Of a stretch of 64,000 nt of DNA, positions 33,078 to 42,598 are shown piece by piece. The notes beneath the pieces were generated by a model. That model did no database searches, was not told where the DNA came from, and worked only from the letters and a program-made list of their open reading frames with translations. The first letter of the stretch is position 1. Every line of letters begins with the position of its first letter. Location: contig DAOTTZ010000137.1 in the NCBI GenBank assembly GCA_034437535.1, positions 1 to 64,000 on the forward strand, in the 5' to 3' direction. Made by a program: the position numbers and the translations under genes. The DNA is from J038 sp034437535 (GTDB lineage Bacteria; Chloroflexota; Anaerolineae; Aggregatilineales; Phototrophicaceae).

Positions 33078-34601
33078 CGGGCGCGGGCGATATTGCAACG
33101 CCTCTGCGATGTGATTGACCTCGATTTCCGCACAATCTCCCAGGTCGGCAATCGTCCGGCTGAGCTTTAACACGCGATGATAAGATCGCGCACTCAGTTG
33201 CATCCGCTTGGTGGAAAGTTCCAGCAATTGCCGGGCGGGTGGGTTCAACGCGCAGAAGCGGCTGACCATGCCGGTGTTCATGTCGGCGTTGGTATACACG
33301 CCGTCCAGGTCAACGAAGCGTGCCTGCTGGTGGGTGCGAGCTTGCTCCACACGGGCACGGATGGCAGACGACGGTTCGGCGCGGTCGTCGCTCATCAGTT
33401 TGTCGTAATCCACACGCTGGACTTCGACATGGATGTCGATGCGATCCAACAACGGGCCGGAGAGCTTGGCCTGATAGCGTTTAATCATCGTCGGCGAGCA
33501 AGAGCAATCCCGGTAAGGATCACCGTAATAACCACACGGGCACGGGTTCCGCGCCGCCACCAACAGGAAGTTGGCCGGGAAGGTCACACTGCCCCTGGCC
33601 CGGCTGATGGTCACGATCTTGTCTTCGATGGGCTGGCGCATGACTTCCAGCACTTTGGTAGAATGCTCTACGATTTCATCCAAAAACAGCACGCCACGAT
33701 GCGCCAGACTGATTTCACCCGGTTTGGGGATCGTCCCGCCGCCCACCAGCCCGGCCTGGGAGATGGTGTGATGTGGAGCGCGGAACGGGCGCACGCGGAG
33801 CAAGCCCTGCCCCTGGAGCATATCCGCGACCGAGTAAATCCGCGTGACTTCCAACGCTTCATCCAGCGATAAACGCGGCAAGATGCCGGGCATAGCACGG
33901 GCCATCAGGCTTTTGCCCGCCCCCGGTACGCCGGTCAGGATGATGTTGTGGCCGCCCGCCGCCGCGATCTCTAACGCCCGTTTGACGTGTTGCTGGCCTT
34001 TGATGTCTGCGAAGTCGGTCAGGTCGGCGGGGAGTGCGTCGGAGTCGTCGGTTTGCAGGTCGGTGCTATGCGGTGGGATGCTGTTCAGGTTGTAGAGATG
34101 CTCGACCAACTGACCAAGTGACTCGACCGGGATCACGGTGATGCCATCCACCAGGCCGGCTTCCGGGGCGTCGATGGTCGGTACATAGACTGTTGAGTAG
34201 CCTTCGTTGCGGGCGGTGTAGACCATCGGCATCACGCCTTTAACGTGGCGCACGGTGCCATCGAGTGACAATTCACCGATGAACATGGCGTGATCTAACG
34301 CGCCGAGTGGGACTTGATCGGTGGCGGCCAGCACACCCACCGCAATCGCCAGATCGTACCCGGTACTGCTCTTGGGTAAATCCGCCGGGAACAGGTTGAC
34401 GACATAGCCTTTATTGGGGAATTGCAAGCCGCTGTTTTTGATGCTCGCCCGCACCCGCTCCCGGCTTTCACGCACGGCGGAATCCGGCAGGCCGACCAGG
34501 GCGAAGGATGGCAGTTGGGCACGCGGGTTAAAATCCACCTGTACTTCGACGACGAATCCTTCCAGGCCGACGAGCGCACACGCCCGGACAATTGCCAGCA
34601 T
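33066..34601 (-). CDS. comM: ComM/YifB family Mg-chelatase-like ATPase
   Basis: I start at ATG 34601 (MLAIVRACALVGLEG), the classical ComM N-terminus, giving 511 aa. Residues 1-200 form the Lon-protease-like domain, without the protease dyad. The AAA+ module has Walker A GVPGAGKS and Walker B LFLDEIVEHS, and the C-terminal Mg_chelatase_C segment includes CGYYGDPYRDCSCSP. ComM is a hexameric helicase that extends branch migration when transformed DNA is integrated. Its end overlaps the ROK gene's end by 12 bases, tail to tail. Confidence 0.92.
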   Translation of the reverse strand: MLAIVRACALVGLEGFVVEVQVDFNPRAQLPSFALVGLPDSAVRESRERVRASIKNSGLQFPNKGYVVNLFPADLPKSSTGYDLAIAVGVLAATDQVPLGALDHAMFIGELSLDGTVRHVKGVMPMVYTARNEGYSTVYVPTIDAPEAGLVDGITVIPVESLGQLVEHLYNLNSIPPHSTDLQTDDSDALPADLTDFADIKGQQHVKRALEIAAAGGHNIILTGVPGAGKSLMARAMPGILPRLSLDEALEVTRIYSVADMLQGQGLLRVRPFRAPHHTISQAGLVGGGTIPKPGEISLAHRGVLFLDEIVEHSTKVLEVMRQPIEDKIVTISRARGSVTFPANFLLVAARNPCPCGYYGDPYRDCSCSPTMIKRYQAKLSGPLLDRIDIHVEVQRVDYDKLMSDDRAEPSSAIRARVEQARTHQQARFVDLDGVYTNADMNTGMVSRFCALNPPARQLLELSTKRMQLSARSYHRVLKLSRTIADLGDCAEIEVNHIAEALQYRPRPLMQ

Positions 34602-34750
34602 AAGAGTCACACTTTCAATGATTGTGTACTGTTGACTTGAGTATGGCCCGGTTGCTGTTAATCCGCAAGCCGGTGGGCGGTCGGTGCTTGCATTCTGGCG
34701 GGCGGCGTTTAGCATATGAGGATGATCTGACTTATGGAGAGCTTGGGCTT

Positions 34751-36058
34751 ATGCTACGCTGGCTTGTTATCTTGCTGACTGTATCGCTTTTACAGGTTGA
34801 TTTCTTCCCGCCGGAAATTGATCCAGCGGGCGCGTCTGCCGATGCACCGTACTCAGCGCGGTTCGCGGAATTGGGCTTTAACCGTCCGCTGACGATCATG
34901 TTCTACGACCTGACCGATGCGAGTCTGTTGGCCGGGGTGGAGATCGACAAGCAGATGCCGGTTGTCTCCGCCATCAAAGGGCCGATCTTGTTGTACTTTT
35001 TCTACTATGTTGATCCTGCCGTGTGGGATAGCGTGCCGGTGGCATACTGGACAGAAACCAATGCGCTGGAAGTGCCGATAGCGTATCGCACACGGTGGGA
35101 AGACCACCGGGCGATCTTACGAGATCTTTACCGTATGATCGTCAACAGCGATAACGCCTCTACCGGCAACGTCCTGCGCTATGCTTATGATTATACCGGC
35201 ATGACCAGTTTGAACCCGATCCAGGCGTTCAACCGCTGGTCGGTCGATGTGGTCGGCATTTCGGAAGAATCCGGCTTGCGTGAGTGGGATGAAGGCGGCA
35301 CCGATAACCCGGCCTGGATCGAGCCGCGCTTTGACAACCGCACGACCACCATCCGCAATGTACCCCGTTTTTACAACAATACATTTTCCGCGTTGGATAT
35401 GGCGCGTTATTATCACTGGCTCTATGACCAGCAAGATACACCCCTTTACGACCGGGCCGTTGATGTGATGTCGGTGGTGGCCGGTTTCCCTGGCTTCCTG
35501 GAAGATACCGCGCTCCGCCTGGACGGGACGCCGGTCAGCAAAGATGGTTTCGTCGGGCCGGGAGACCGGGGGAACCCGCAAGAGGAATATCTCACCACTG
35601 ATGCCGGCTTAATCCTGCTGGATGACCGCGCCCTGATTATGGTGACGATGGGCGTAAACGGCGGGGATAAGCTGGATGAAGTGTATAACGAAGTGCAGAC
35701 GATTATCCGCCGTGACCGGGCCGAACTCTACTGGCCGCCGGATGTGGACTTCCTCACCTGGGCGCGGGATGTGGACGGCCCGTATGCTGGCGAAGCACTC
35801 AGTACGGAGGGGTTGTACTTCGTGCTGGATTACATGACCGGGGCCGGTGCCCGCCCGGAGCCAGGGCAGACGCTCACCGCGCAACAGGCTTTATTCGATG
35901 AGGCGCGGCGGGTGTGGCTGGCGATCTTCCCGGATGACAGCGTACCCGCCGAACGCACCCCGGAGCAGGCGCGGGTGATGGCGGCGCGTTACGGCGGCAG
36001 TGGCGAGCGGTTATATGATATTGCGGTGGATTTGGGGTATGTGGAGCCGAACGACTGA
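34751..36058 (+). CDS. exported serine hydrolase of the beta-lactamase/PBP-like fold
   Basis: I start at ATG 34751, with GGAGAG 13 bases upstream, because the protein then opens with a signal or anchor segment (MLRWLVILLTVSLLQVDFF). The 435-aa product has the three active-site elements of class A enzymes: SxxK as Ser73-Ala-Ile-Lys76, SDN at 134-136 (VNSDNASTG) and a Lys-Asp-Gly in place of KTG at 265-267. It may be a beta-lactamase-like hydrolase or a carboxypeptidase acting on peptidoglycan stem peptides. The KDG replacement and the long C-terminal part make antibiotic resistance unlikely to be its main role. Confidence 0.72.
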   Translation: MLRWLVILLTVSLLQVDFFPPEIDPAGASADAPYSARFAELGFNRPLTIMFYDLTDASLLAGVEIDKQMPVVSAIKGPILLYFFYYVDPAVWDSVPVAYWTETNALEVPIAYRTRWEDHRAILRDLYRMIVNSDNASTGNVLRYAYDYTGMTSLNPIQAFNRWSVDVVGISEESGLREWDEGGTDNPAWIEPRFDNRTTTIRNVPRFYNNTFSALDMARYYHWLYDQQDTPLYDRAVDVMSVVAGFPGFLEDTALRLDGTPVSKDGFVGPGDRGNPQEEYLTTDAGLILLDDRALIMVTMGVNGGDKLDEVYNEVQTIIRRDRAELYWPPDVDFLTWARDVDGPYAGEALSTEGLYFVLDYMTGAGARPEPGQTLTAQQALFDEARRVWLAIFPDDSVPAERTPEQARVMAARYGGSGERLYDIAVDLGYVEPND

Positions 36059-36100
36059 CGGGTGGCTATGGTTTGCGCTGGCCGGTATTTCGGGGCATAC

Positions 36101-36118
36101 TCGGTCGAAATCGACCGA
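36101..36118 (+). promoter_or_regulatory. 18-bp palindrome directly before ilvD
   Basis: TCGGTCGA-AA-TCGACCGA, a perfect 8-bp inverted repeat with a 2-base centre, ends 18 bases before the ilvD start and just before its Shine-Dalgarno (AAGGA). It could be a repressor site or an RNA hairpin that affects ribosome access. Confidence 0.45.
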
Positions 36119-36136
36119 CAGTAAGGACACAGATAC

Positions 36137-37873
36137 ATGAGCGACACGCCGGAAATTCGTGATAGCTTGAATCAACGATCTCGCACGTTAGTCAGCGGTA
36201 ATGATCGGGCCGCCGCCCGTGCCATGCTCAAGGCGATTGGCCTGACCGATGACGACCTCGCCAAACCGCTGATTGCGGTCGCCAACACCTGGACAGAAGT
36301 CGGCCCGTGTAACTTCCACCTGCGGCGGTTGGGGGCCAAGGTGAAGGAAGGCATCCGCCGGGCGGGGGGTACGCCGCTGGAATTCAACACGATCAGCATT
36401 AGTGACGGCATCACAATGGGCACCGATGGCATGAAAGCATCGTTAATCAGCCGTGAGATGATCGCGGATAGCATCGAACTGGTGACACGGGCCAATTACT
36501 TTGACGGCGTGATCGCGCTGTCGTCGTGTGATAAGACCATCCCCGGCACGATTATGGCTCTCATCCGGCTGGATATTCCCTCGTTAATGCTCTACGGCGG
36601 GACGATCATGCCGGGCCGCTTCCAGGGGGAATACCCCCTGCCGGCCAAAGACGGCACAAAAGAACGCGACAAGGACATTAACATCGTGCATGTGTTTGAG
36701 GCCATCGGTGCCCAGGCCACCGGCGCGATCACGTCTGAGCAACTCAAGCAGATCGAAGATGTGGCCTGCCCTGGGCCGGGGGCTTGCGCCGGTCAGTTCA
36801 CAGCCAATACGATGGCGACGATGGCCGCGATTATGGGCATCAGCCCGATGGGCATGAACGATGTCCCCGCCGTTGCGGAGGAAAAAGACGACGTGGCGAT
36901 CAACGCGGGGGCGATGTTGCTCGATTTGATTGCGCGGGATATGCGACCGAGCAAGATCATCACGCGGGCCGCGCTGGAAAATGCGATTGCAGTCGCCACG
37001 GGTACCGGCGGCAGTACCAATGCCGTCTTGCATACGCTGGCCTTCGCCCGTGAAGCGGGCATCGCGTTGACATTGGACGACATCGAAGCGATCAGCCAGC
37101 GCACGCCCATCCTGGCGGATATGACGCCGACCGGACGGTATAACGCGCTCGATGTCTACCGGGCGGGCGGGATGCGCCTGCTAGCGCAACGTCTGCTGGA
37201 AGGCGGTTATCTACACGGCCAGACGCTCACCGTGACCGGGAAGACACTGGCCGACGAAGCCGCCTCCGCCCAGGAGACACCGGGCCAGCGGGTGATCCTG
37301 CCGTTGGATCAACCGATTAAACCGAGTGGTGGATTAGTCGTATTGAAGGGCAACCTGGCCCCGCGTGGTGCGGTGGTCAAGCTCAAGGGCGATGAGCCGC
37401 AATATCACAAAGGCCCGGCGCGGATCTTCGACCGGGAGGAAGACGCCATGCAAGCGGTGCAATCACGCCAGATCAAGAAGGGCGATGTCGTCGTGATCCG
37501 CTATGAGGGGCCGGTGGGTGGCCCTGGGATGCGCGAGATGCTGAGTGTGACGGCGGCCCTGGTCGGCCAGGGACTCGGCCAGGATGTGATGTTGCTGACC
37601 GATGGCCGCTTCAGCGGTGGGACGCGGGGCCTGATGATCGGTCATGTCGCGCCGGAGGCGATGGTCGGCGGGCCGATTGGGCTGTTGCAAGAGGGGGATT
37701 TGATCGAAGTTGATGTGGCGGCGCGGCGGATTTCCGTGCTGGTGGATGAGGCGGAACTTGAAAAACGTCAGGCTGTGTGGACGCCGCCATTGCCCAATTA
37801 TGCCTCTGGTGTGTTGGGCAAATATGCCCGGTTGGCACGTCAGGCGGATGACGGCGCGGTGACGAATTTATAA
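36137..37873 (+). CDS. ilvD: dihydroxy-acid dehydratase
   Basis: Dehydrates dihydroxyisovalerate or dihydroxymethylvalerate in valine, isoleucine and leucine synthesis. The 578-aa protein has the Fe-S cluster cysteines of the IlvD/Edd family: Cys58 in VGPCNFH, Cys131 in SSCDKT and Cys217 in GPGACAGQ. It also has the C-terminal DGRFSGGTRGLMIGHVAPEA. Length and motifs point to IlvD rather than the sugar-acid dehydratases. It is monocistronic and no other ilv gene is in the window. Confidence 0.95.
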   Translation: MSDTPEIRDSLNQRSRTLVSGNDRAAARAMLKAIGLTDDDLAKPLIAVANTWTEVGPCNFHLRRLGAKVKEGIRRAGGTPLEFNTISISDGITMGTDGMKASLISREMIADSIELVTRANYFDGVIALSSCDKTIPGTIMALIRLDIPSLMLYGGTIMPGRFQGEYPLPAKDGTKERDKDINIVHVFEAIGAQATGAITSEQLKQIEDVACPGPGACAGQFTANTMATMAAIMGISPMGMNDVPAVAEEKDDVAINAGAMLLDLIARDMRPSKIITRAALENAIAVATGTGGSTNAVLHTLAFAREAGIALTLDDIEAISQRTPILADMTPTGRYNALDVYRAGGMRLLAQRLLEGGYLHGQTLTVTGKTLADEAASAQETPGQRVILPLDQPIKPSGGLVVLKGNLAPRGAVVKLKGDEPQYHKGPARIFDREEDAMQAVQSRQIKKGDVVVIRYEGPVGGPGMREMLSVTAALVGQGLGQDVMLLTDGRFSGGTRGLMIGHVAPEAMVGGPIGLLQEGDLIEVDVAARRISVLVDEAELEKRQAVWTPPLPNYASGVLGKYARLARQADDGAVTNL

Positions 37874-37882
37874 TCAAACAGC

Positions 37883-37919
37883 ATACCGGGGGCGGCGCGA
37901 CATCAACCGCCCCCGGTAT
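37883..37919. terminator. strong hairpin between ilvD and the convergent ABC exporter
   Basis: A perfect 13-bp stem (ATACCGGGGGCGG / CCGCCCCCGGTAT) with an 11-base loop, between two converging genes. No T-run follows on the plus strand. On the minus strand it is followed by GCTGTTTGATT. It probably terminates both transcripts, less efficiently on the plus strand. Confidence 0.65.
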
Positions 37920-37927
37920 CTGTGAAC

Positions 37928-40324
37928 TTAACCTTCGTAGGCCAGCACTTCGCGCAGGGTCAACTGAGAAGCGCGGCGGGCCGGTAGATAACTGAAGATG
38001 AACGCCAGCGCGGAGGCCACCACCAACCACAAGAGCGCACCAGCGACATCAAAGCTGTAGCTGAGCGGCGCATTGCTGAACGCCAGCCCGACGCCATCAC
38101 TCAGCAGGCGACTGATGGGCAACGCCAGCAGAGAGCCGATGGCCCAACCAATCGCACCGACGAACACCGCTTCCAGGATGAAGATACCCAGGATTTGATA
38201 ATTGGCCGCGCCGACGCTTCGCATCACGCCGATCTCGCGCATACGTTCGATCACGTTGATGCTGGTCGTCCCGGCGATGCCCAGGCCGCCGACAACGGCC
38301 AGGAGTAAGGCCAACGCCAGCAAGCTGAACACCAGCACGTTAAAGCGCGTGTTGAAGCTGTTTTCCAGCGCGGTGAAGGTCTCGGTGCCGTCGATGATGA
38401 ATCCCTGTTGGCCGAAGCGGTCGCTGATGGCGGCAACAACGGCTTCCTGCGTGGCTTGATCGTTGGGGCTGGTATCCAGGCGGAGTGTGCGGGCTAGCCC
38501 GGTCTCCCCGATGGAGTCGGCCAGGGTGTCGTAGCGCGTCCAGGCGACATTTTCAAACGAGAAGACGGCCTGCGCCACGCCGATGACCTGCCACTCGGTC
38601 GGCTCCCCACGTAGAACGAGTGTGATGGTATCCCCAACTTCGACGCCAGCATCGGCAATGTTGCCGTTAACCACGATGCCGTTTTCGATGTCGCTATCGG
38701 CCAGCCAATCCCCCGTGTTGATGATCGGGACGATCATGTCACTATCGGCGGGCAGGCCGCGCACCGTCACATCGAGATCATCGGCGTCATCCAGCGCGAG
38801 TCGTTCGGTCGCTTCCAGCCACGCCTCGACATTTTCTACGTTGTCGATGCCTTCGACCGTCGCCAGCAGGTCATCACGCGGATACGCCTCGTTGAGATCA
38901 ACCGCGACACTGTAATCATCATAGCCGAGCGCGTCATCCAATGTGGCGAAAAGTGAATTCCGCACGGTGAAGACGGTAGCGAAGATCGCCCCGGCCAGGG
39001 CCAGCGTCAGCAGGGTGAGCGTCAGGCGGCCCTTCTGGCGGAAGACATTGCGGAAGGAGATCAAGATGGGGCGCGGGAACATCTTCAGCCGGGCTAGCAG
39101 GCGGTCGATAAAGCCGTCGTTGCTCTGGTCGATGCCGTCCGAGTCCAGGGCTTCGCGCACGGTGACGCGGGTGCCACTCCAGACCGGGATCAACGCGGCC
39201 ACCACCGGGATGATTAACCCGATCACGATCTGCACGACGAACACCCAGACCGGTGCGCTAAAGTCGGTGATCTTGTAATTGTTTAAGTCACCGATGATGG
39301 TCGCCAGCCCGCGTGCGCCCAGGAACGAGAGCGGCAGGGCGATAATCAGCGCGAAGACACCGAAGATAGCCGCCATGCCCAGGTAAAGGCGCGTGATCTG
39401 CCCGGTGCGCCCGCCGATGGCCTTCATCACGCCGATTTGCTTGGTCTGCTGGCTGAGCAAAGCCGACATAATGTTGACAATTAACAGACCACTCAACACG
39501 AACGTCAACGAGCCGATGACACCTAGCACCACCAGCAATGCCACGATGAAGATATAACCGGGGGGTTCGCCCGGTGTGGCGATCTGCGGCGGGGCGACGA
39601 CGATCACGCCTTGCTGTTGCACCAGGTCGCGGATGCTATTGGCGACTTGCTCCGCGACGGCTTCTTCGCCCAGGTCAGATGCGGCCAGTGCGTCCTCTGT
39701 GACCGTGAACTGAAGCACATTCCAGCCGTCACTTTCGCTGATGGTCTGCATGGTCTGCGGGGCGATGTAGCCGTAAGCGGTGCCCAGCACAGATGAGGCC
39801 GGTTGGCTGAGGTCATAGGTCACCCCGGCGATGACGAAATCACGGCTTTCGCCAGTCGGTAAGGTGATCGTCAGGGTGTCGCCTTCTGCCACGCCGAGAA
39901 AGCCCAGGGCGTTGCGCTCGATCAAGACGGCATCTGCGGGCGGCGGCCATGCGCCACTTTCCGGCGTGATGCGGTTGAGGGCGATGTTTTCGTAATCCGG
40001 CACCGTGAATAACTGAATATCGACTTCGCCAGCGGCTTCGGTGGTAGTGCGGGCGTTGACGCTCCGCCGAAGCTGGATGGTATCGACAGCCTCTAGCGCG
40101 TTGATCTCCTCCGCCAGGGTGGTATCAAACGGGGTGGTAATCAGGGTCGCGCTGGCCGGGTCAACACTCTGCCACAGGCTCTTGCTCTCCCGGTCGATGA
40201 TGGCTGAGGTGCCAGCAATCGACCCGACGGCAAAGATGCCGACGACAATTGACAGCACCACCAACGCGGTACGGGCCTTGTTATCGCGTAGATCGGCCCA
40301 GATCTTCTTCCAACGGGGAGACAT
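37928..40324 (-). CDS. ABC transporter permease, FtsX/MacB type
   Basis: A 798-aa permease with two FtsX domains: one membrane anchor near residue 20, a periplasmic-type MacB_PCD domain (about residues 40-235), three segments around 260-380, then a second anchor near 430, a second PCD (about 455-660) and three C-terminal segments. The architecture is that of lipoprotein or peptide exporters and LolCE-like or YknZ-like permeases. It overlaps the ATPase gene (TAATG) and works with it. The substrate is unknown. Confidence 0.9.
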   Translation of the reverse strand: MSPRWKKIWADLRDNKARTALVVLSIVVGIFAVGSIAGTSAIIDRESKSLWQSVDPASATLITTPFDTTLAEEINALEAVDTIQLRRSVNARTTTEAAGEVDIQLFTVPDYENIALNRITPESGAWPPPADAVLIERNALGFLGVAEGDTLTITLPTGESRDFVIAGVTYDLSQPASSVLGTAYGYIAPQTMQTISESDGWNVLQFTVTEDALAASDLGEEAVAEQVANSIRDLVQQQGVIVVAPPQIATPGEPPGYIFIVALLVVLGVIGSLTFVLSGLLIVNIMSALLSQQTKQIGVMKAIGGRTGQITRLYLGMAAIFGVFALIIALPLSFLGARGLATIIGDLNNYKITDFSAPVWVFVVQIVIGLIIPVVAALIPVWSGTRVTVREALDSDGIDQSNDGFIDRLLARLKMFPRPILISFRNVFRQKGRLTLTLLTLALAGAIFATVFTVRNSLFATLDDALGYDDYSVAVDLNEAYPRDDLLATVEGIDNVENVEAWLEATERLALDDADDLDVTVRGLPADSDMIVPIINTGDWLADSDIENGIVVNGNIADAGVEVGDTITLVLRGEPTEWQVIGVAQAVFSFENVAWTRYDTLADSIGETGLARTLRLDTSPNDQATQEAVVAAISDRFGQQGFIIDGTETFTALENSFNTRFNVLVFSLLALALLLAVVGGLGIAGTTSINVIERMREIGVMRSVGAANYQILGIFILEAVFVGAIGWAIGSLLALPISRLLSDGVGLAFSNAPLSYSFDVAGALLWLVVASALAFIFSYLPARRASQLTLREVLAYEG

Positions 40325-41052
40325 TAAACCGTCACCTCCTGCGCGGCTTCGCTGACCTGCCCGGCACCGAGCTTGCGGTCGTCGATGATGACGCCATCGC
40401 TCATGGTGATGTCACGAGTCACGCGGCTGGCGAGGTCGTTATCATGGGTGACCATGACGATGGTCTTGCCCTGTTGGATCAAGCCTTCGAACAATTCGAA
40501 GATCGACCCGGCGGTTTTGCTGTCCAGGTTGCCGGTTGGCTCATCCGCCAGCAAGAGGGGCGGATCATTCGCCAGGGCGCGGGCGATGGCGACACGCTGT
40601 TGCTGGCCGCCGGAAAGCGTGGACGGGATCTTGTACGCTTCGTTCTTCAGCCCGACTTGTTCCAGCAGGTGCAGGGCACGCTCCGGGCGTTCTTTCTTGT
40701 CGTAGACGTTGCAGAAGTCCATCGGGAGCATGACATTTTCGATGGCCGTCAGCGTGGGGAGCAACTGGAAGAACTGGAAGATCACGCCGACATTTTTACC
40801 GCGCCATTGGGCCATCTTGCCCTCACGGAGCTTGAAGATCTCGGTGTCGGTCACGCGGACGATGCCGTCGGTCGGGTAGTCGATGCCGGTCATCATGTTG
40901 ATGAGCGTAGTCTTGCCACTGCCAGATTTGCCGACGATGGCGACGAATTCGCCTTCTTCCACCAGCAGGTCAATCCCTCTCAACGCCGGGAACTCCCCGG
41001 CGGCGGTTTTGTAGACTTTATGAACGCTTTGTAGTTCGATTAGCTTGGTCAT
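40324..41052 (-). CDS. ABC transporter ATP-binding protein, MacB/LolD type
   Basis: I start at ATG 41052 (MTKLIELQSV), because AAAGGAAG lies 7 bases upstream. The 242-aa ATPase has Walker A GKSGSGKT, the LolD-like MTGIDYPTDG, signature LSGGQQQRVAIARAL, Walker B LLLADEPTGNLD and the switch His in VTHDNDLA. Such ATPases drive mechanotransmission through FtsX-type permeases, here the downstream gene. Confidence 0.94.
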   Translation of the reverse strand: MTKLIELQSVHKVYKTAAGEFPALRGIDLLVEEGEFVAIVGKSGSGKTTLINMMTGIDYPTDGIVRVTDTEIFKLREGKMAQWRGKNVGVIFQFFQLLPTLTAIENVMLPMDFCNVYDKKERPERALHLLEQVGLKNEAYKIPSTLSGGQQQRVAIARALANDPPLLLADEPTGNLDSKTAGSIFELFEGLIQQGKTIVMVTHDNDLASRVTRDITMSDGVIIDDRKLGAGQVSEAAQEVTV

Positions 41053-41165
41053 GAATTGCTTCCTTTGTGTGAACACATCGCGTCCAATATAACATACCTA
41101 ATTTTAGTTAGATTGATTCTTTTAGCTGTTGATCACCGATCACATAACGGAGTCTCATAATCAAA

Positions 41166-41194
41166 ACCGGGTAGCGCATGCTGGCCTACCCGGT
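41166..41194 (-). terminator. terminator after the two-domain fasciclin gene
   Basis: ACCGGGTAG/CTACCCGGT is a 9-bp perfect stem with an 11-base loop. On the minus strand it is followed by TTTTGATT. It lies 28 bases beyond the fasciclin stop codon. Confidence 0.75.
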
Positions 41195-41221
41195 CGGATG
41201 GATGCAGTTGTTTAGACGGGG

Positions 41222-42439
41222 TTATTCGTCGTCTTCTTCGGCTTCCAGCAAGCCAAGTTCGGTCAGTTCATCCAGCACGACCTGGGGCAATAAGACGTTG
41301 TTGACGGAGTGGATCACCCCGTTGGTCGCGCCCAGGTCGGTCGATTGCACCCGCACAACCTCATTGAGCAAGACAGTATTAGTCCCGGTGATCGTGACCA
41401 GGATCGACTCGCGGAAGTCGCCGTTATCCAGGATGGTATCGACGCGCTCATCATCCAGCGCGATGATGTCTTCCGCCAGGAATTCACCCTGGATGACATG
41501 GTAAGCCAGGATCTGCCGCAGAAGCACATCATTTTCCAGCACGTCTTCTAATTCCAGGTCGAGTGTCGCCAGCAGATTGGTAAATGCGCTGTTGGTGGGT
41601 GCAAGCAGGGTGAAGCTACCATCCGGCGCGTTAAGCAGATCGACATAATCCGGCGCGACGGCCAGCAAGATTGTTTCCAACGTGCTGTAGCGGGCATCGC
41701 TCACCACGCGCCCGGCGATGGTCAACTCGTTGGCAAAGGTGGAGACGGTCTCGATCTCGGTCTGGGGTGCGTCGGCATAATCTTCTTCGCCGGTCACGGT
41801 GATGAGATCATCGGTCGAGATTGGCTCGACCATTGGCTCTGGGGTGGCTTCTGGTTCTGGCGTGGCGATCTCACCGGGGCCATCACCCAGGGCGGCAAGC
41901 TGATCTTCCAGCGTGAAGGGATAGATGACATCTGCCAGGGTGTGAATGATGCCGTTGCTGGCCTGCACATCGAACGGTGCGGTAACCCGCACGATGCCGT
42001 TCAAGCGGATGATGGTGTCGTTTTCGATCTCCACGCGGAAGGCGGCCTCTTCTAACAGCGGGGTGACCAGTTCGCCATCGAGGGCGAAGACCTGCTCGGC
42101 GGTGATCTGGCCGGGGACGACGTGATAGAGCAGAAGGTCAGTGACCAGGGCCGGGTCGGCCAGCAGGGCATCTAACGATGTATCGAAGAAATCCGCGATA
42201 TTTTCGAAAGCCTGGTTATTGGGCGCGAAGACCGTTACCGACGCTTCCGGGTCGCTGAGTGTTTCCAGCACGATTGGATCTGCGACACTGACGGCCTGCA
42301 ACAAGATGCTGAAGTCTTCGTCACCGGCCACGATGTCGGCGATGGTTGGCGCGTCGTCCTGGGTGTCTTCGTCCTGGGCGAAGGCAGGGAACGCGACAAG
42401 CGCGATTAAAAGGGTCAAAATCATTATGAGCTTACGCAT
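41222..42439 (-). CDS. exported fasciclin protein, two FAS1 domains
   Basis: I start at ATG 42439, with AAGGAG 8 bases upstream, which gives a Sec signal peptide (MRKLIMILTLLIALVAFPAFAQ). The 405-aa protein has FAS1 domain 1 at about residues 30-180 (TVFAPNNQAF, YHVVPGQ, SNGIIHTLADVIYP) and FAS1 domain 2 at about 240-395 (FTLLAPTNSAF, YHVIQGE, TNGVIHSVNNVLLP). A Pro/Glu linker with an EATPEPEATPEP-like sequence joins them. FAS1 domains mediate adhesion at the cell surface. The C-terminus is acidic and has no sorting signal. It is a paralogue of the next gene. Confidence 0.9.
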   Translation of the reverse strand: MRKLIMILTLLIALVAFPAFAQDEDTQDDAPTIADIVAGDEDFSILLQAVSVADPIVLETLSDPEASVTVFAPNNQAFENIADFFDTSLDALLADPALVTDLLLYHVVPGQITAEQVFALDGELVTPLLEEAAFRVEIENDTIIRLNGIVRVTAPFDVQASNGIIHTLADVIYPFTLEDQLAALGDGPGEIATPEPEATPEPMVEPISTDDLITVTGEEDYADAPQTEIETVSTFANELTIAGRVVSDARYSTLETILLAVAPDYVDLLNAPDGSFTLLAPTNSAFTNLLATLDLELEDVLENDVLLRQILAYHVIQGEFLAEDIIALDDERVDTILDNGDFRESILVTITGTNTVLLNEVVRVQSTDLGATNGVIHSVNNVLLPQVVLDELTELGLLEAEEDDE

Positions 42440-42539
42440 AAGATACTCCTTGAACTTGGTGTACACGACAAACACCGAGTATAGTGCAAAACCCGGTGGA
42501 TGATCCCAACGATTGCTTGACGATTGAGCTACGGGATAT

Positions 42540-42571
42540 AAAAAAGGGGGCAAGTGAGATCACTTGCCCCC
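42540..42571 (-). terminator. terminator after the large fasciclin gene
   Basis: GGGGGCAAGTGA/TCACTTGCCCCC is a perfect 12-bp stem. On the minus strand it is followed by TTTTTTATA. This is the strongest terminator in the window. Confidence 0.9.
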
Positions 42572-42598
42572 CCGTGTATGCTGTTACTGTGGCTTAAG

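Noticed and set aside
36068..36124. Short frame MVCAGRYFGAYSVEIDRQ before ilvD
   Set aside because: It is not rich in Val, Leu or Ile codons, has no terminator after it and lies over the palindrome; it is unlikely to be a leader peptide.
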